Part shown: piece by piece, positions 35,607 to 45,123 of the stretch
Position numbering within the stretch: the first letter of the stretch is position 1
How the letters are laid out: every line of letters begins with the position of its first letter
From: an uncultured Eubacteriales bacterium
GTDB taxonomy: Bacteria > Bacillota > Clostridia > Christensenellales > CAG-138
Direction of reading: 5' to 3'
DNA: 64,000 nt
Assembly (NCBI GenBank): GCA_900544965.1
Contig: UQXE01000001.1
Location: 28,026-92,025, forward strand
Notes under the pieces: model-generated
The model's database searches: none
What the model saw: the letters and a program-made list of their open reading frames with translations, nothing else
What the model was told of the DNA's origin: nothing
Program-made: the position numbers and the translations under genes

Positions 35607-36455
35607 TTATATCCCCGCTTTAAGCTCGGCCGCCTCCACAGTGTTTTGCATAAGCATGGCTATCGTCATAGGCCCTACGCCTCCGGGAACTGGGGTAATA
35701 AAATCCGCCTTCTCCCTAACCGATTTAAAATCCACGTCCCCTACAAGCTTTCCGTCAACCGTTGAATTTCCAACGTCTATTACAATCGCTCCTCTTTTAA
35801 CCATCTCTCCGTTTATCAATCCTGGCCTGCCCGTAGCCGACACGATAATATCCGCGTCTTTAGTAAACCTGAATAGTTCACGGGTTTTTGAATGGCATAG
35901 CGTAACCGTTGCGTCCTCATTGGTCAAAAGCATGGCCGTAGGCCTTCCAACCACCATGCTGCGGCCTATTACAACCGCATGCATGCCGGATATATTCCTT
36001 CCCGTGCTCCTTATAAGCTCTATGATGCCCCTCGGCGTACACGGCGGTATGGTCGGCAGGTCTATCATAAGGCGTCCTGAGCTCTCAGGATGGAACCCGT
36101 CGACATCCTTTTCGGGATTAAGCTCGCCTATGACCGCATGCTGGTCCATGTGCGGCGGCAGCGGAAGCTGCACCAATATGCCGTGAACAGTGTTGTCCTC
36201 GTTTAAATCCCTGACCACGTCAATAAGCTTGCCCTGCTCCGTTTCCTCAGGCAGCTTATATATGCGCGCTTCCATACCCAGCGCCTTGGCTCTTTTTGCC
36301 TTTATGCCAATATAGCGTTGTGAATATTCATCTCCGCCTACAAGCACTAGGCAAAGGCATGGTTTTACTCCCTTAAACGCCAATGATTCTATCCTGGGCC
36401 TTAGTCCCGCGTATACCGCCTCCGCTACCGCCTTGCCGTCTATTATACCTGACAT
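35607..36455 (-). CDS. folD: Methylene-THF dehydrogenase / methenyl-THF cyclohydrolase
   Basis: A 282-residue canonical FolD. Tyr48 and Lys52 (SQRYIGIKAKRA), Gln96 (ILVQLPLP) and the aspartate of KDVDGF form the complete folate site. VVIGRSMVVGRPTAMLL and TPVPGGVGPMTIAML complete the NADP domain. It is the last gene of the pur operon, where it supplies 10-formyl-THF for PurN and the AICAR transformylase. Contrast with the aberrant copy at 14169. Confidence 0.96.
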   Translation of the reverse strand: MSGIIDGKAVAEAVYAGLRPRIESLAFKGVKPCLCLVLVGGDEYSQRYIGIKAKRAKALGMEARIYKLPEETEQGKLIDVVRDLNEDNTVHGILVQLPLPPHMDQHAVIGELNPEKDVDGFHPESSGRLMIDLPTIPPCTPRGIIELIRSTGRNISGMHAVVIGRSMVVGRPTAMLLTNEDATVTLCHSKTRELFRFTKDADIIVSATGRPGLINGEMVKRGAIVIDVGNSTVDGKLVGDVDFKSVREKADFITPVPGGVGPMTIAMLMQNTVEAAELKAGI

Positions 36456-36474
36456 TCGACACTTCCTTCCTTGC

Positions 36475-39400
36475 TTATAGCCTAAAGTAGTCTACAGCGC
36501 CCCTGAAAAAATCGTTGACATAATTTCCTGGCACGTTTTTATACAACCCCTCACGGCAACGTTCGCTGTGCGCCATTCTTCCAAATATTCGTCCGTCCGG
36601 AGAGGTTATCCCCTCGACAGCCCAGTCCGAACCGTTGGGGTTTGTATCCATATCCATGGAAGGCGCGCCGGAGAGATCGGCGTACTGCGTAGCAATCTGC
36701 CCGTTTCTCTCCAATTTTTCAAGGAGCTCCGCAGAGCATACGAAACGACCCTCCCCATGCGAGACAGGGGTTAAATGTACGTCTCCGACATTATAGCGCA
36801 TCAACCATGGCGATTTATTCGAAGCTACCCTTGTCCTGACAAGCCTGGACTGATGGCGGGCTATCCTATTGTAGGTGAGCGTTGGATTTAACGCTTGTGC
36901 TTCGCGTATTTCCCCATATGGCACAAGACCGAGCTTTATAAGGGCCTGGAATCCGTTGCATACGCCGCAAATAAGTCCGTCACGCTTGTCCAGAAGGTCT
37001 GATATTCCTTCGCTTATTAAAGGGTTTCTCATAAAGGCGGTTATAAATTTGCCCGAACCGTCGGGTTCGTCTCCGCTGGAGAAGCCGCCTGGTATGAACA
37101 GGATCTGGGACTTTGAAAGCCTCCTTGCAAATTCATGAGCCGATTCCTCAACAGCCGATGAGGTCAGGTTCTTTATTACAATTATATCCGGCTCAGCTCC
37201 AAGCGCCTTTAACGCTTCCGCGGTATCGTATTCGCAGTTTGTTCCCGGAAATACCGGTATCAATACCCTTGGCGACGCGATTTTTACCGCTGGTCTTGGC
37301 CATTCGGACGCTTTATAGGAGCAGGTACTTATCACTTGGCCTCTGGCCTGGGTTTGTGTTGGATATATGGATTCCAGCCTGCTCTCATACGCTTGTTCAA
37401 CAGCGTGCAAATCCGCGCTGCCGCCGATTACCTCAATGCGGTACGATTTGGAAGTATGCCCAATAATATCGCTTTCGCCCGTGCCGCTTTTAAACCCGGG
37501 CGCCAGTTCCACTATAAATCCTCCGTAACATGGCTTGAATACAAGGTCGGAATCAACATCCAGCTTCGCTCCTATACCGTTGCCCAGGGACATCTTAAGC
37601 ACTGCCTCCGCTATGCCCCCGCGGCCAAGGGCGAAAGCGGAAACCGCCTTCCTTTCCTTGATCAGCCTGGATACGGTGCCGAGCACCTCAAGCAGCGGCT
37701 TCCCGCTTAACCGACCGCTTTCCCATCCCTCGGGCGCAATAAGCATCAAATCAGAACCCACGCGTTTGAACTCCGGGGATATCACATCGCCGATATCAGC
37801 CATAGCAACAGCGAATGATACGAGTGTTGGAGGTACGTCCAGGTTGTCAAACGAACCGCTCATCGAATCCTTGCCTCCGATTGCGGCCAGTCCCAAGTCA
37901 AGCTGAGCACAAAGCGCTCCTAAAAGCGATGCCATAGGCTTTCCCCACCTTAACGGATCGCTTCTGAGCTTTTCAAAGAATTCCTGCAACGTAAGCCAGC
38001 ATCGCGATATATCGGCGCCCGCCGCTATTACCTTTGATACCGAATGCACCACCGCGGCATATGCCCCCTCAAACGGATCGGACTCTGACAGGTACGGGTC
38101 AAACCCATATGCCATAACCGAGCATGTATCAGCTTTACCGTTCAGCACCGGCAGCCTCGCCGCCATAGCCTGGGCGGGCGTTCGCTGCCGTATCCCGCCA
38201 AAGGGCATTATCACCGTACCGGCGCCTATGGTGGAATCAAACCGTTCGCACAGTCCCCTCTTTGAGCATATATTGAGATCCGAGGCCAGTTTGATCATCC
38301 TTTCTTCGAATGATCCGCCCTGCATATCACTTTTATGAGCGGCCGGAGCGGCTACGCATACGTCGGTATGCTTTGCCGCGCCGTTTGAATCAAGAAAGTC
38401 CCTCGATATATCCACAACCTTACATCCGTTATGCCTCATTACCAGACGCCTGTCGTCCGTTACGCGGGCCACAACGGTAGCTTCCAGGTTTTCGTCGCCA
38501 GCCAGCTCAAGAAAACGCGGCACATCCTCCTCTTCCAGCACTACGGCCATGCGCTCCTGCGATTCGCTTATAGCCAGTTCAACGCCTGACAATCCCTCAT
38601 ATTTTCTCGGGACGGCGTTTAGGTCTATGTCAAGGCCGTCGGCAAGTTCGCCAATAGCGACCGATACTCCGCCCGCGCCGAAATCGTTGCACCGCTTTAT
38701 CATGGAAGCAGCCTCCCTGTCTCTGAACAGGCGCTGAAGCTTTCTTTCCTCCGGCGCGTTCCCCTTTTGCACCTCGGCTGAGCATGTATCAAGGGAGGCG
38801 GCGTTATGCGCCTTTGATGAACCCGTTGCTCCGCCGCAGCCGTCCCTTCCCGTACGTCCGCCTATCAATACTACGGCATCGCCGGGAAGGGGCCTTTCCC
38901 GTCTGACATTCTCAGCTGGAGCCGCCCCCACGACAGCTCCCAGTTCCATATGCTTTGCTACATACCCTGGGTGGTAAATTTCATCTACAATGCCCGTTGC
39001 CAGGCCTATCTGGTTGCCATAGGAGCTGTATCCATCCGCCGATTCCACGGCTATCTTGCGCTGGGGCAGCTTGCCTGGAAGAGTATGCGGCTCAAAGGGA
39101 TCGCCCGCTCCCGTTATCCTCATAGCCTGGTATACATAACCCCTTCCTGACAACGGATCGCGTATCGCGCCGCCAATACAGGTGGCCGCGCCGCCAAACG
39201 GCTCGATTTCCGTGGGATGGTTATGCGTTTCATTCTTAAACAGCAAGAGCCAGTCCTGAGCGCGTCCGCCGCTTTCGACCTTAACCTTTACGGTGCACGC
39301 GTTAATCTCCTCGGATTCATCCAGGTCCTTAAGCTTCCCCGTGCTTTTCAAGTACTTTGCGCCTATTGTCGCCATATCCATAAGTGAAACCGGCTTTTTT

Positions 39401-40173
39401 ACTCCCAGCTCTTCCCTTATTTTGATATATCGTTCATATGCGTTTTTTGCCGTTTCGTTTTCAAATGAAACGTTCTCTATTTGAGTTAAAAACGTCGTGT
39501 GCCTGCAATGATCGGACCAATAGGTGTCAATCACGCGTATTTCAGCCAGGGATGGATCTCGGTTTTCGCTCTTAAAGTACTCCTGACAGAATTTTATGTC
39601 AGCCATATCCATGGCCAGGCCATACTCCTGTATGATGTTTTCAAGCGATTTATCGTCAAATGAGATAAACCCGCTTATCAAGGGCACTGGACCTGGCGTT
39701 TCACACGAAAGTTCAAGCGTGTCTGGAAGGACGAAAGACGCTTCCCTGCTGTCAACCGGATTAATTACATACGCTTTTATCTTCTCGAATTGATCGTCCG
39801 TAACATCCCCCATAAGCGCAAAAATCTTTGCCGTGCGCACGGTAGGGCGCTCGGACTGTGAAATAAGCTGGATACACTGCGCTGCCGAGTCGGCGCGCTG
39901 GTCAAACTGGCCTGGGAGGTATTCGGCTGCGAAAATCCTGCATTCCATAAGCCGCGGCAGTTCATTATACGTTACATCCGTTTGAGGCTCTGAAAACACC
40001 GTTTTGCAGCAATATTCAAAGAGTTTTCCATCTATCCCTTCCACGTCATAGCGGTTAAACAGCCTTATTTCCTTGAGTCCGTCTATACCCAAAAACGATT
40101 GCAGTTCATGCAGCAGCGACGCCGCCGCCACATTAAAGCCTTCCTTCTTCTCTACGTAGATTCTGTAAACCAT
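36475..40173 (-). CDS. purL: Phosphoribosylformylglycinamidine synthase, single-chain
   Basis: A 1232-residue one-piece FGAM synthase that converts FGAR, glutamine and ATP to FGAM. The ATP/FGAR domain carries DTYWSDHCRHTTFLTQIENV and FKNETHNHPTEIEPFGGAATC. The C-terminal glutamine amidotransferase has the nucleophile in GLICGVCNGFQALIKLGLVP and the histidine block LTPVSHGEGRF. Many Firmicutes use a three-part PurS-PurQ-PurL; this one-piece type occurs in proteobacteria and in some Clostridia. The start at 40173 has GAGAGG upstream. Confidence 0.96.
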   Translation of the reverse strand: MVYRIYVEKKEGFNVAAASLLHELQSFLGIDGLKEIRLFNRYDVEGIDGKLFEYCCKTVFSEPQTDVTYNELPRLMECRIFAAEYLPGQFDQRADSAAQCIQLISQSERPTVRTAKIFALMGDVTDDQFEKIKAYVINPVDSREASFVLPDTLELSCETPGPVPLISGFISFDDKSLENIIQEYGLAMDMADIKFCQEYFKSENRDPSLAEIRVIDTYWSDHCRHTTFLTQIENVSFENETAKNAYERYIKIREELGVKKPVSLMDMATIGAKYLKSTGKLKDLDESEEINACTVKVKVESGGRAQDWLLLFKNETHNHPTEIEPFGGAATCIGGAIRDPLSGRGYVYQAMRITGAGDPFEPHTLPGKLPQRKIAVESADGYSSYGNQIGLATGIVDEIYHPGYVAKHMELGAVVGAAPAENVRRERPLPGDAVVLIGGRTGRDGCGGATGSSKAHNAASLDTCSAEVQKGNAPEERKLQRLFRDREAASMIKRCNDFGAGGVSVAIGELADGLDIDLNAVPRKYEGLSGVELAISESQERMAVVLEEEDVPRFLELAGDENLEATVVARVTDDRRLVMRHNGCKVVDISRDFLDSNGAAKHTDVCVAAPAAHKSDMQGGSFEERMIKLASDLNICSKRGLCERFDSTIGAGTVIMPFGGIRQRTPAQAMAARLPVLNGKADTCSVMAYGFDPYLSESDPFEGAYAAVVHSVSKVIAAGADISRCWLTLQEFFEKLRSDPLRWGKPMASLLGALCAQLDLGLAAIGGKDSMSGSFDNLDVPPTLVSFAVAMADIGDVISPEFKRVGSDLMLIAPEGWESGRLSGKPLLEVLGTVSRLIKERKAVSAFALGRGGIAEAVLKMSLGNGIGAKLDVDSDLVFKPCYGGFIVELAPGFKSGTGESDIIGHTSKSYRIEVIGGSADLHAVEQAYESRLESIYPTQTQARGQVISTCSYKASEWPRPAVKIASPRVLIPVFPGTNCEYDTAEALKALGAEPDIIVIKNLTSSAVEESAHEFARRLSKSQILFIPGGFSSGDEPDGSGKFITAFMRNPLISEGISDLLDKRDGLICGVCNGFQALIKLGLVPYGEIREAQALNPTLTYNRIARHQSRLVRTRVASNKSPWLMRYNVGDVHLTPVSHGEGRFVCSAELLEKLERNGQIATQYADLSGAPSMDMDTNPNGSDWAVEGITSPDGRIFGRMAHSERCREGLYKNVPGNYVNDFFRGAVDYFRL

Positions 40174-40184
40174 GCGATATCCTC

Positions 40185-41462
40185 TCATTCAGCAGATCCG
40201 CCAAGGGCAGACCTGCCAATATCTCTTCTATAATGCATTCCTTCAAAGCATATCTTTCCTGCCGCTGAATAAGCCGCGTCAACAGCCTCCTTCAGCGTGC
40301 CCCTTAGAGCGGATACGCCCAATACGCGGCCGCCCGACGTCACAAACGCATCACCTTCACGCTTTGTTCCGGAATGATATATTGTTATGCCATCAAAATC
40401 CTCTGGCGCCCCGAACTCTATTCTCTTTCCCGTCTCGTACGATTCGGGGTAACCGCCCGACGCAAGCACGATATAGCATACTGCCCCATCTTTAAACTTT
40501 ACGTCAACATCCTTTAAGCGCCCCTCTTCAACAGCCGTCATAAGCTCCAGCAGGTCGGCGTCCATTAGCTGAAGTACCGCCTGGGTTTCCGGATCGCCAA
40601 ACCTCGAATTGTATTCGATGACCTTTGGGCCGTCTTTGGTAAGCATCAATCCAAAGTACAGGCATCCCCTGAACAAACGGCCCTCCTGTTCCATAGCTCG
40701 GATTGTTGGGATAAATATACGCTCCATACATTCCTTTGCTATATCGTCCGTATAGAACGGATTGGGGGCAATTACGCCCATTCCGCCGGTATTTTTCCCC
40801 TTGTCATAATCAAGCGCGCGCTTGTGATCCATGGATGAACCGATCGGTACAATGGTCCTTCCATCGGTAAGCGTCAAAACTGTAACCTCAGGACCCTGCA
40901 AGAACTCCTCAATCACAACCCTGGCCCCGCTTTCGCCAAACTTGAGTCCTCGCATCATGTCGTCTACGGCGTTTCGGGCTTCGACCCTGTCGTTGGCAAT
41001 TATAACGCCCTTTCCCAGCGCCAGCCCATCGGCCTTTATAACAACAGGATACTCGGCAGCGTCAAGATAGCTTTCAGCATCCTCTGGATCGTCAAAAGCC
41101 TTGTACTTGGCCGTAGGGATGCCGTACTTCTTCATAAGCTCTTTAGCAAATATCTTGCTGCTCTCTATTTCCGCCGCTCTTTTAACAGGGCCAAAGCACG
41201 GTATGCCCGCCTCGTGCAGGGCATCCACCGCGCCCAGCGCAAGCGGGTCGTCTGGAGTTACTACAACAAAATCAACCCTATTATCCAGAGCAAACTTCAC
41301 AATACCTCTAATGTCTTTAGCGCCGATTGGTACGCAAACGGCGTCCTCCGATATTCCTCCATTGCCAGGAAGGGAGTATATCGTGCCCGCGTTAGGGCTA
41401 CGCTTGATTTTTTTTATTATTGCGTGTTCCCTTCCACCGCCGCCGATTACCATTATGTCCAT
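40185..41462 (-). CDS. purD: Phosphoribosylamine-glycine ligase
   Basis: A 425-residue ATP-grasp enzyme joining phosphoribosylamine and glycine to give GAR. MVIGGGGREHAIIKKIKRSP at the start, GVIIANDRVEARNAVDDMM, KNTGGMGVIAPNP and EYNSRFGDPETQ are diagnostic. AGGAGG precedes the ATG. It lies 12 bases before purL. Confidence 0.97.
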   Translation of the reverse strand: MDIMVIGGGGREHAIIKKIKRSPNAGTIYSLPGNGGISEDAVCVPIGAKDIRGIVKFALDNRVDFVVVTPDDPLALGAVDALHEAGIPCFGPVKRAAEIESSKIFAKELMKKYGIPTAKYKAFDDPEDAESYLDAAEYPVVIKADGLALGKGVIIANDRVEARNAVDDMMRGLKFGESGARVVIEEFLQGPEVTVLTLTDGRTIVPIGSSMDHKRALDYDKGKNTGGMGVIAPNPFYTDDIAKECMERIFIPTIRAMEQEGRLFRGCLYFGLMLTKDGPKVIEYNSRFGDPETQAVLQLMDADLLELMTAVEEGRLKDVDVKFKDGAVCYIVLASGGYPESYETGKRIEFGAPEDFDGITIYHSGTKREGDAFVTSGGRVLGVSALRGTLKEAVDAAYSAAGKICFEGMHYRRDIGRSALGGSAE

Positions 41463-41484
41463 ACCGTGTTACCTCCTAACAGAA

Positions 41485-42660
41485 TCAATGATGAAACAGC
41501 CTCGCGCCTGTAAGCGCCATTGTCATTCCATACTTGTCACATGTAGCTATAACCTGATCGTCCCTGATTGAACCGCCTGGCTGAGCTATGTATTTAACGC
41601 CGCTCCTATGGGCACGTTCGATGTTGTCGCCAAAGGGGAAGAACGCGTCGCTGCCAAGGGATACATCGTTAAATCCCAAAAGCCACTCGCGTTTTTCATC
41701 ATTGGTCAGGGGCTCTGGCCTTTCATCAAAGATGCCCTGCCATTTGCCGTCGTCCAATACGTCTCCAGACTCCGTATCCGAAAGATACAGGTCGATTGAA
41801 TTATCGCGGTCAGCGCGGCCTATACCCTTTTTAAATTTCAGGCCGAGCGTCTTTGGATGCTGGCGCAAATGCCATATATCCGCTTTGTTTCCTGCAAGGC
41901 GGGTACAGTGTATTCTTGATTGCTGCCCCGCACCGACGCCAACCGTCTGGCCTGAGGAAGCGTAACACACGGAATTTGACTGCGTATATTTTAACGCGAT
42001 CAAAGCAAGGATAAGGTCGCGTACTGCAGAGTTAGGCAATTCCTTGTTAACCGTTACAATATTCGATAATAAATCCGGCGTGATCTCAAGATCGTTTCTT
42101 CGCTGTTCAAACATAACGCCATATACCTGTTTTTTCTCAATCAGATCCGGAACGTAGTTTTCATCAATCTGAAGCACGGTGTAACCGCTATTACGCTTTT
42201 TTCTTAAAATTTCAAGAGCTTCACGTTCATATCCCGGCGCTATTACACCGTCGGATACCTCTTTTTTTATGCAAACCGCCGTTGCAACGTCGCATATATC
42301 GCTCAACGCTATAAAGTCGCCGAACGAGGACATCCGGTCGGCCCCTCTGGCCCTGACATACGCGCACGCAAGCGGGGAAAGCTCGCCTTCGCCGGCAAAA
42401 TACGCACTTCTCAGCGTATCGTTCAATGGCGTGCCCACAGCGGCTCCCGCCGGACTCACATGCTTGAAAGAGGCCGCGGCCGGCAGATTAAGCGCAAGCC
42501 TCAGCTCCCTTACCAGCTGGTAACCGTTAAGCGCGTCAAGAAGGTTTATATAGCCCGGCCGCCCGTTAAGCACTTTAACGGGAAGTTCGCCATGCTCCAT
42601 ATAGACGCGCGCAGGCGTTTGATTGGGATTGCAGCCGTATTTCAGTTCAATAGTTTGCAT
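41485..42660 (-). CDS. Stand-alone AICAR transformylase
   Basis: A 391-residue protein equivalent only to the C-terminal AICAR formyltransferase domain of PurH. The catalytic Lys66-His67 pair is in [37 protein letters not shown] and [15 protein letters not shown] are also typical. The IMP cyclohydrolase domain that precedes it in PurH (about 200 residues) is absent and is replaced by a separate gene just upstream. It uses 10-formyl-THF to make FAICAR. Confidence 0.93.
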   Translation of the reverse strand: MQTIELKYGCNPNQTPARVYMEHGELPVKVLNGRPGYINLLDALNGYQLVRELRLALNLPAAASFKHVSPAGAAVGTPLNDTLRSAYFAGEGELSPLACAYVRARGADRMSSFGDFIALSDICDVATAVCIKKEVSDGVIAPGYEREALEILRKKRNSGYTVLQIDENYVPDLIEKKQVYGVMFEQRRNDLEITPDLLSNIVTVNKELPNSAVRDLILALIALKYTQSNSVCYASSGQTVGVGAGQQSRIHCTRLAGNKADIWHLRQHPKTLGLKFKKGIGRADRDNSIDLYLSDTESGDVLDDGKWQGIFDERPEPLTNDEKREWLLGFNDVSLGSDAFFPFGDNIERAHRSGVKYIAQPGGSIRDDQVIATCDKYGMTMALTGARLFHH

Positions 42661-42691
42661 CGTTTGCTCCTTAGTTTTATAGTACTTGCTA

Positions 42692-43408
42692 TTAGCTTAA
42701 CTTGTTTATTATCCTGGTTTCCGCGCGTCCGCTCACTAGATCTATAAACCTGACGTACAGCGCCACCCTGTTTTCCGCATTGAGGCTTTCCCAGATATGT
42801 TCTGAAAGCCGGTTTGCATCCCCTGAAAACGATACGCGCTTTGGCTCGCCTTTAAACGGCGGCAAAGGGTTTACATCCTCTGAATAGGTATGTATCAGGC
42901 GCCCTTCTCCCGCCGCCGGCATCTGGTATTCATAAAAAAACCTTTCGCACCCTCCGTATTCACCGCGTTTTAATATACTAAGCTTATAGGAGAATGCACC
43001 GCCATGGAAATCAACCATTCCGCTTATGCGCGGGGTGTAGTTCGGCGCGTCCGGCTCGTACTCCCTGGAACGCAGCGCGGCTTCAAAGGTGCTTCCTTCA
43101 TCCAGCGCGCGGCAAATGGTATCGGTCTGATCTCCGTTTGTAACCACTATTGCTCTGTCAAGAACTTTTACAGGACTATATATTATCAGTGACGGATCGG
43201 TCATTTTGCCTGGGTCATGCGCCTGGGTCCTCAGTGACAACCCATCTTCGACAAAAATCCGGTTTCGGCTGTTCTCGCTCCTCCCCATAATGAAATATGC
43301 TATGACCGCGCTGCCGCCGTCGTTGCTTCGACCTATCGCTATTCCGCGTCCCGGATAGCTGTTTTTAATAAGCTCAGCCCCAATAGCTTTATCACCTAAT
43401 GAATGCAT
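42692..43408 (-). CDS. purO: IMP cyclohydrolase, PurO-like
   Basis: A 238-residue protein resembling the archaeal-type IMP cyclohydrolase (PurO family), with [12 protein letters not shown] near the start, [11 protein letters not shown] and [11 protein letters not shown]. It would close the second purine ring (FAICAR to IMP), completing the step missing from the stand-alone transformylase beside it. The start at 43408 gives six bases to a strong GGAGGAGG and overlaps the purN end by 17 bases. Identity is by family pattern plus the gap it fills. Confidence 0.87.
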   Translation of the reverse strand: MHSLGDKAIGAELIKNSYPGRGIAIGRSNDGGSAVIAYFIMGRSENSRNRIFVEDGLSLRTQAHDPGKMTDPSLIIYSPVKVLDRAIVVTNGDQTDTICRALDEGSTFEAALRSREYEPDAPNYTPRISGMVDFHGGAFSYKLSILKRGEYGGCERFFYEYQMPAAGEGRLIHTYSEDVNPLPPFKGEPKRVSFSGDANRLSEHIWESLNAENRVALYVRFIDLVSGRAETRIINKLS

Positions 43409-44048
43409 ATTCATCCTCCTCCAATATCCTCCTGCACACCATCTCTGCGGCCATGGGCAGCAATATCCATTCACCTTGCTCCATTACCCTGCGTTGAAGC
43501 GTTTCCGGCGTATCGTCCGGCATAACGTCAACCGCTTTTTGCAGCAATATCTCTCCGCCGTCCGTGACTTCGTTTACATAGTGAACGGTTGCTCCTGTTA
43601 GCTTAACCCCATATTCAAGCGCGGCTTCATGTACTTTCAGGCCATAAAAGCCCTTCCCGCAAAAGGAAGGTATCAGCGAAGGATGAATATTGATTATCCG
43701 GTTTGGATAGCGCTTTACGAATTCCGCGCTGAAAATGGACATAAAGCCCGCCAGGATTATAACGTCTATCGAATACTCCTTGAGCAGCTCTTCTATGCGC
43801 CTTTCAAAAACCTCCTGGCCCCCGCACTGCTTTTTAGATACCGTTACGGCGTCAATGCCGGCATTATGTGCCCGTACAAGCGCATATGCGTCCTGCTTGC
43901 TGGATATTACCAGCTTGAGCTGGCCGCTTTTAAGTTCGCCTTTATTGCCGGCGTCGATGAGGGCCTGAAGATTTGTTCCCCCTCCGGATACCAGCACGGC
44001 TATATTGGCCTTTTTCTTGCAATGGTTATTTTTATTCACTTCCTGCAT
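43392..44048 (-). CDS. purN: Phosphoribosylglycinamide formyltransferase
   Basis: A 218-residue enzyme transferring formyl from 10-formyl-THF to GAR. IAVLVSGGGTNLQALIDAG, the catalytic IINIHPSLIPSF and VTDGGEILLQ are present. The N-terminus carries about 15 extra polar residues before the first strand; the true start may be a later GTG, since GAGGG lies too close to the ATG at 44048. Confidence 0.95.
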   Translation of the reverse strand: MQEVNKNNHCKKKANIAVLVSGGGTNLQALIDAGNKGELKSGQLKLVISSKQDAYALVRAHNAGIDAVTVSKKQCGGQEVFERRIEELLKEYSIDVIILAGFMSIFSAEFVKRYPNRIINIHPSLIPSFCGKGFYGLKVHEAALEYGVKLTGATVHYVNEVTDGGEILLQKAVDVMPDDTPETLQRRVMEQGEWILLPMAAEMVCRRILEEDEYAFIR

Positions 44049-44063
44049 ACCCTCGTATAGCGT

Positions 44064-45110
44064 TTACTGTATGACAACGCCTTCGCTTCCGTTGATAACA
44101 TCCCCAAGCAAATACGCGTCCGCACCGCAAGTATTCAGCACATTTACGGCCTTATCTGCCTCCTCCCGCGCCACTATTACCGTCATTCCTACGCCCATAT
44201 TGAAGGTGTTGAACATATCGCGCTCCGGCACGTTACCCTCCGAACGGATAATATCAAATATGGGCGGCGTCCTCAATGCGCTACCGCATATCCTTGCGGC
44301 AAGTCCCTCGGGAAGGCCCCTGGGAATGTTTTCATAAAAACCTCCGCCCGTGATATGCGTAACAGCCTTTATCCTAACCTGATCTTTCAATGCCATTATT
44401 GAACTAACGTATATGCGCGTGGGCTTAAGCAGTTCCTCCCCTAAGGTGTTTTCAAGGCCGTCATACCTTAAGCCCAGATTCGCACCGTTGTCTTCATCGG
44501 AAATACCAAATATCTTTCTTATGAGCGAGAACCCATTGGAATGCACGCCTGAAGAGGGGAGCGCAATCAACGCGTCGCCCGCTTTGACCGAGGCATTGTC
44601 AAAAATCTCCGCACGGTCGACAATACCAACCGAAAATCCGGCCAGGTCATACTCGTCCTCAGCGTAAAAGCCAGGCATCTCGGCGGTTTCCCCGCCTACA
44701 AGGGCGCAGCCGGCCTGAACGCAGCCTTCGGCGACGCCCGATACTATGCTAGCCACGCGCTCGGGCACATTTTTTCCAAGCGCGATATAATCGAGGAAAA
44801 ACATAGGCTTTGCCCCACAGCAGATTATGTCGTTAACGCACATAGCAACGCAGTCTATTCCAACCGTATCGTGCTTATCCATATAAAATGCCAGTTTAAG
44901 CTTTGAACCCACACCATCGGTTCCGCTGACGAGCACCGGATTGGAAATTCCGTTCAAATCCGGCTCAAACAGCCCTCCGAATCCCCCTATATCCATGAAC
45001 GCTCCCTTTACCTTGGTTCTTGCTATATGTGGCTTCATCAGCTCCACCGCTTTGTATCCCGCCGTTATGTCCACGCCGGCGTTTCGATAGCTTTCACTGT
45101 GACTTTTCAT
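44064..45110 (-). CDS. purM: Phosphoribosylformylglycinamidine cyclo-ligase
   Basis: A 348-residue AIR synthetase (FGAM plus ATP to AIR). The start (YRNAGVDITAGYKAVELMKP), DGVGSKLKLAFYMDKHDTVGIDCVAMCVND, LVGGETAEMPGFY and HITGGGFYENIPRGLP are all standard. Confidence 0.97.
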   Translation of the reverse strand: MKSHSESYRNAGVDITAGYKAVELMKPHIARTKVKGAFMDIGGFGGLFEPDLNGISNPVLVSGTDGVGSKLKLAFYMDKHDTVGIDCVAMCVNDIICCGAKPMFFLDYIALGKNVPERVASIVSGVAEGCVQAGCALVGGETAEMPGFYAEDEYDLAGFSVGIVDRAEIFDNASVKAGDALIALPSSGVHSNGFSLIRKIFGISDEDNGANLGLRYDGLENTLGEELLKPTRIYVSSIMALKDQVRIKAVTHITGGGFYENIPRGLPEGLAARICGSALRTPPIFDIIRSEGNVPERDMFNTFNMGVGMTVIVAREEADKAVNVLNTCGADAYLLGDVINGSEGVVIQ

Positions 45111-45123
45111 CGCTAAACGTCTC

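Noticed and set aside
36568..39965. Several plus- and minus-strand frames of 60-125 codons inside purL
   Set aside because: They are shadows of the purL coding frame in a GC-balanced gene; none has a ribosome binding site or known motif.
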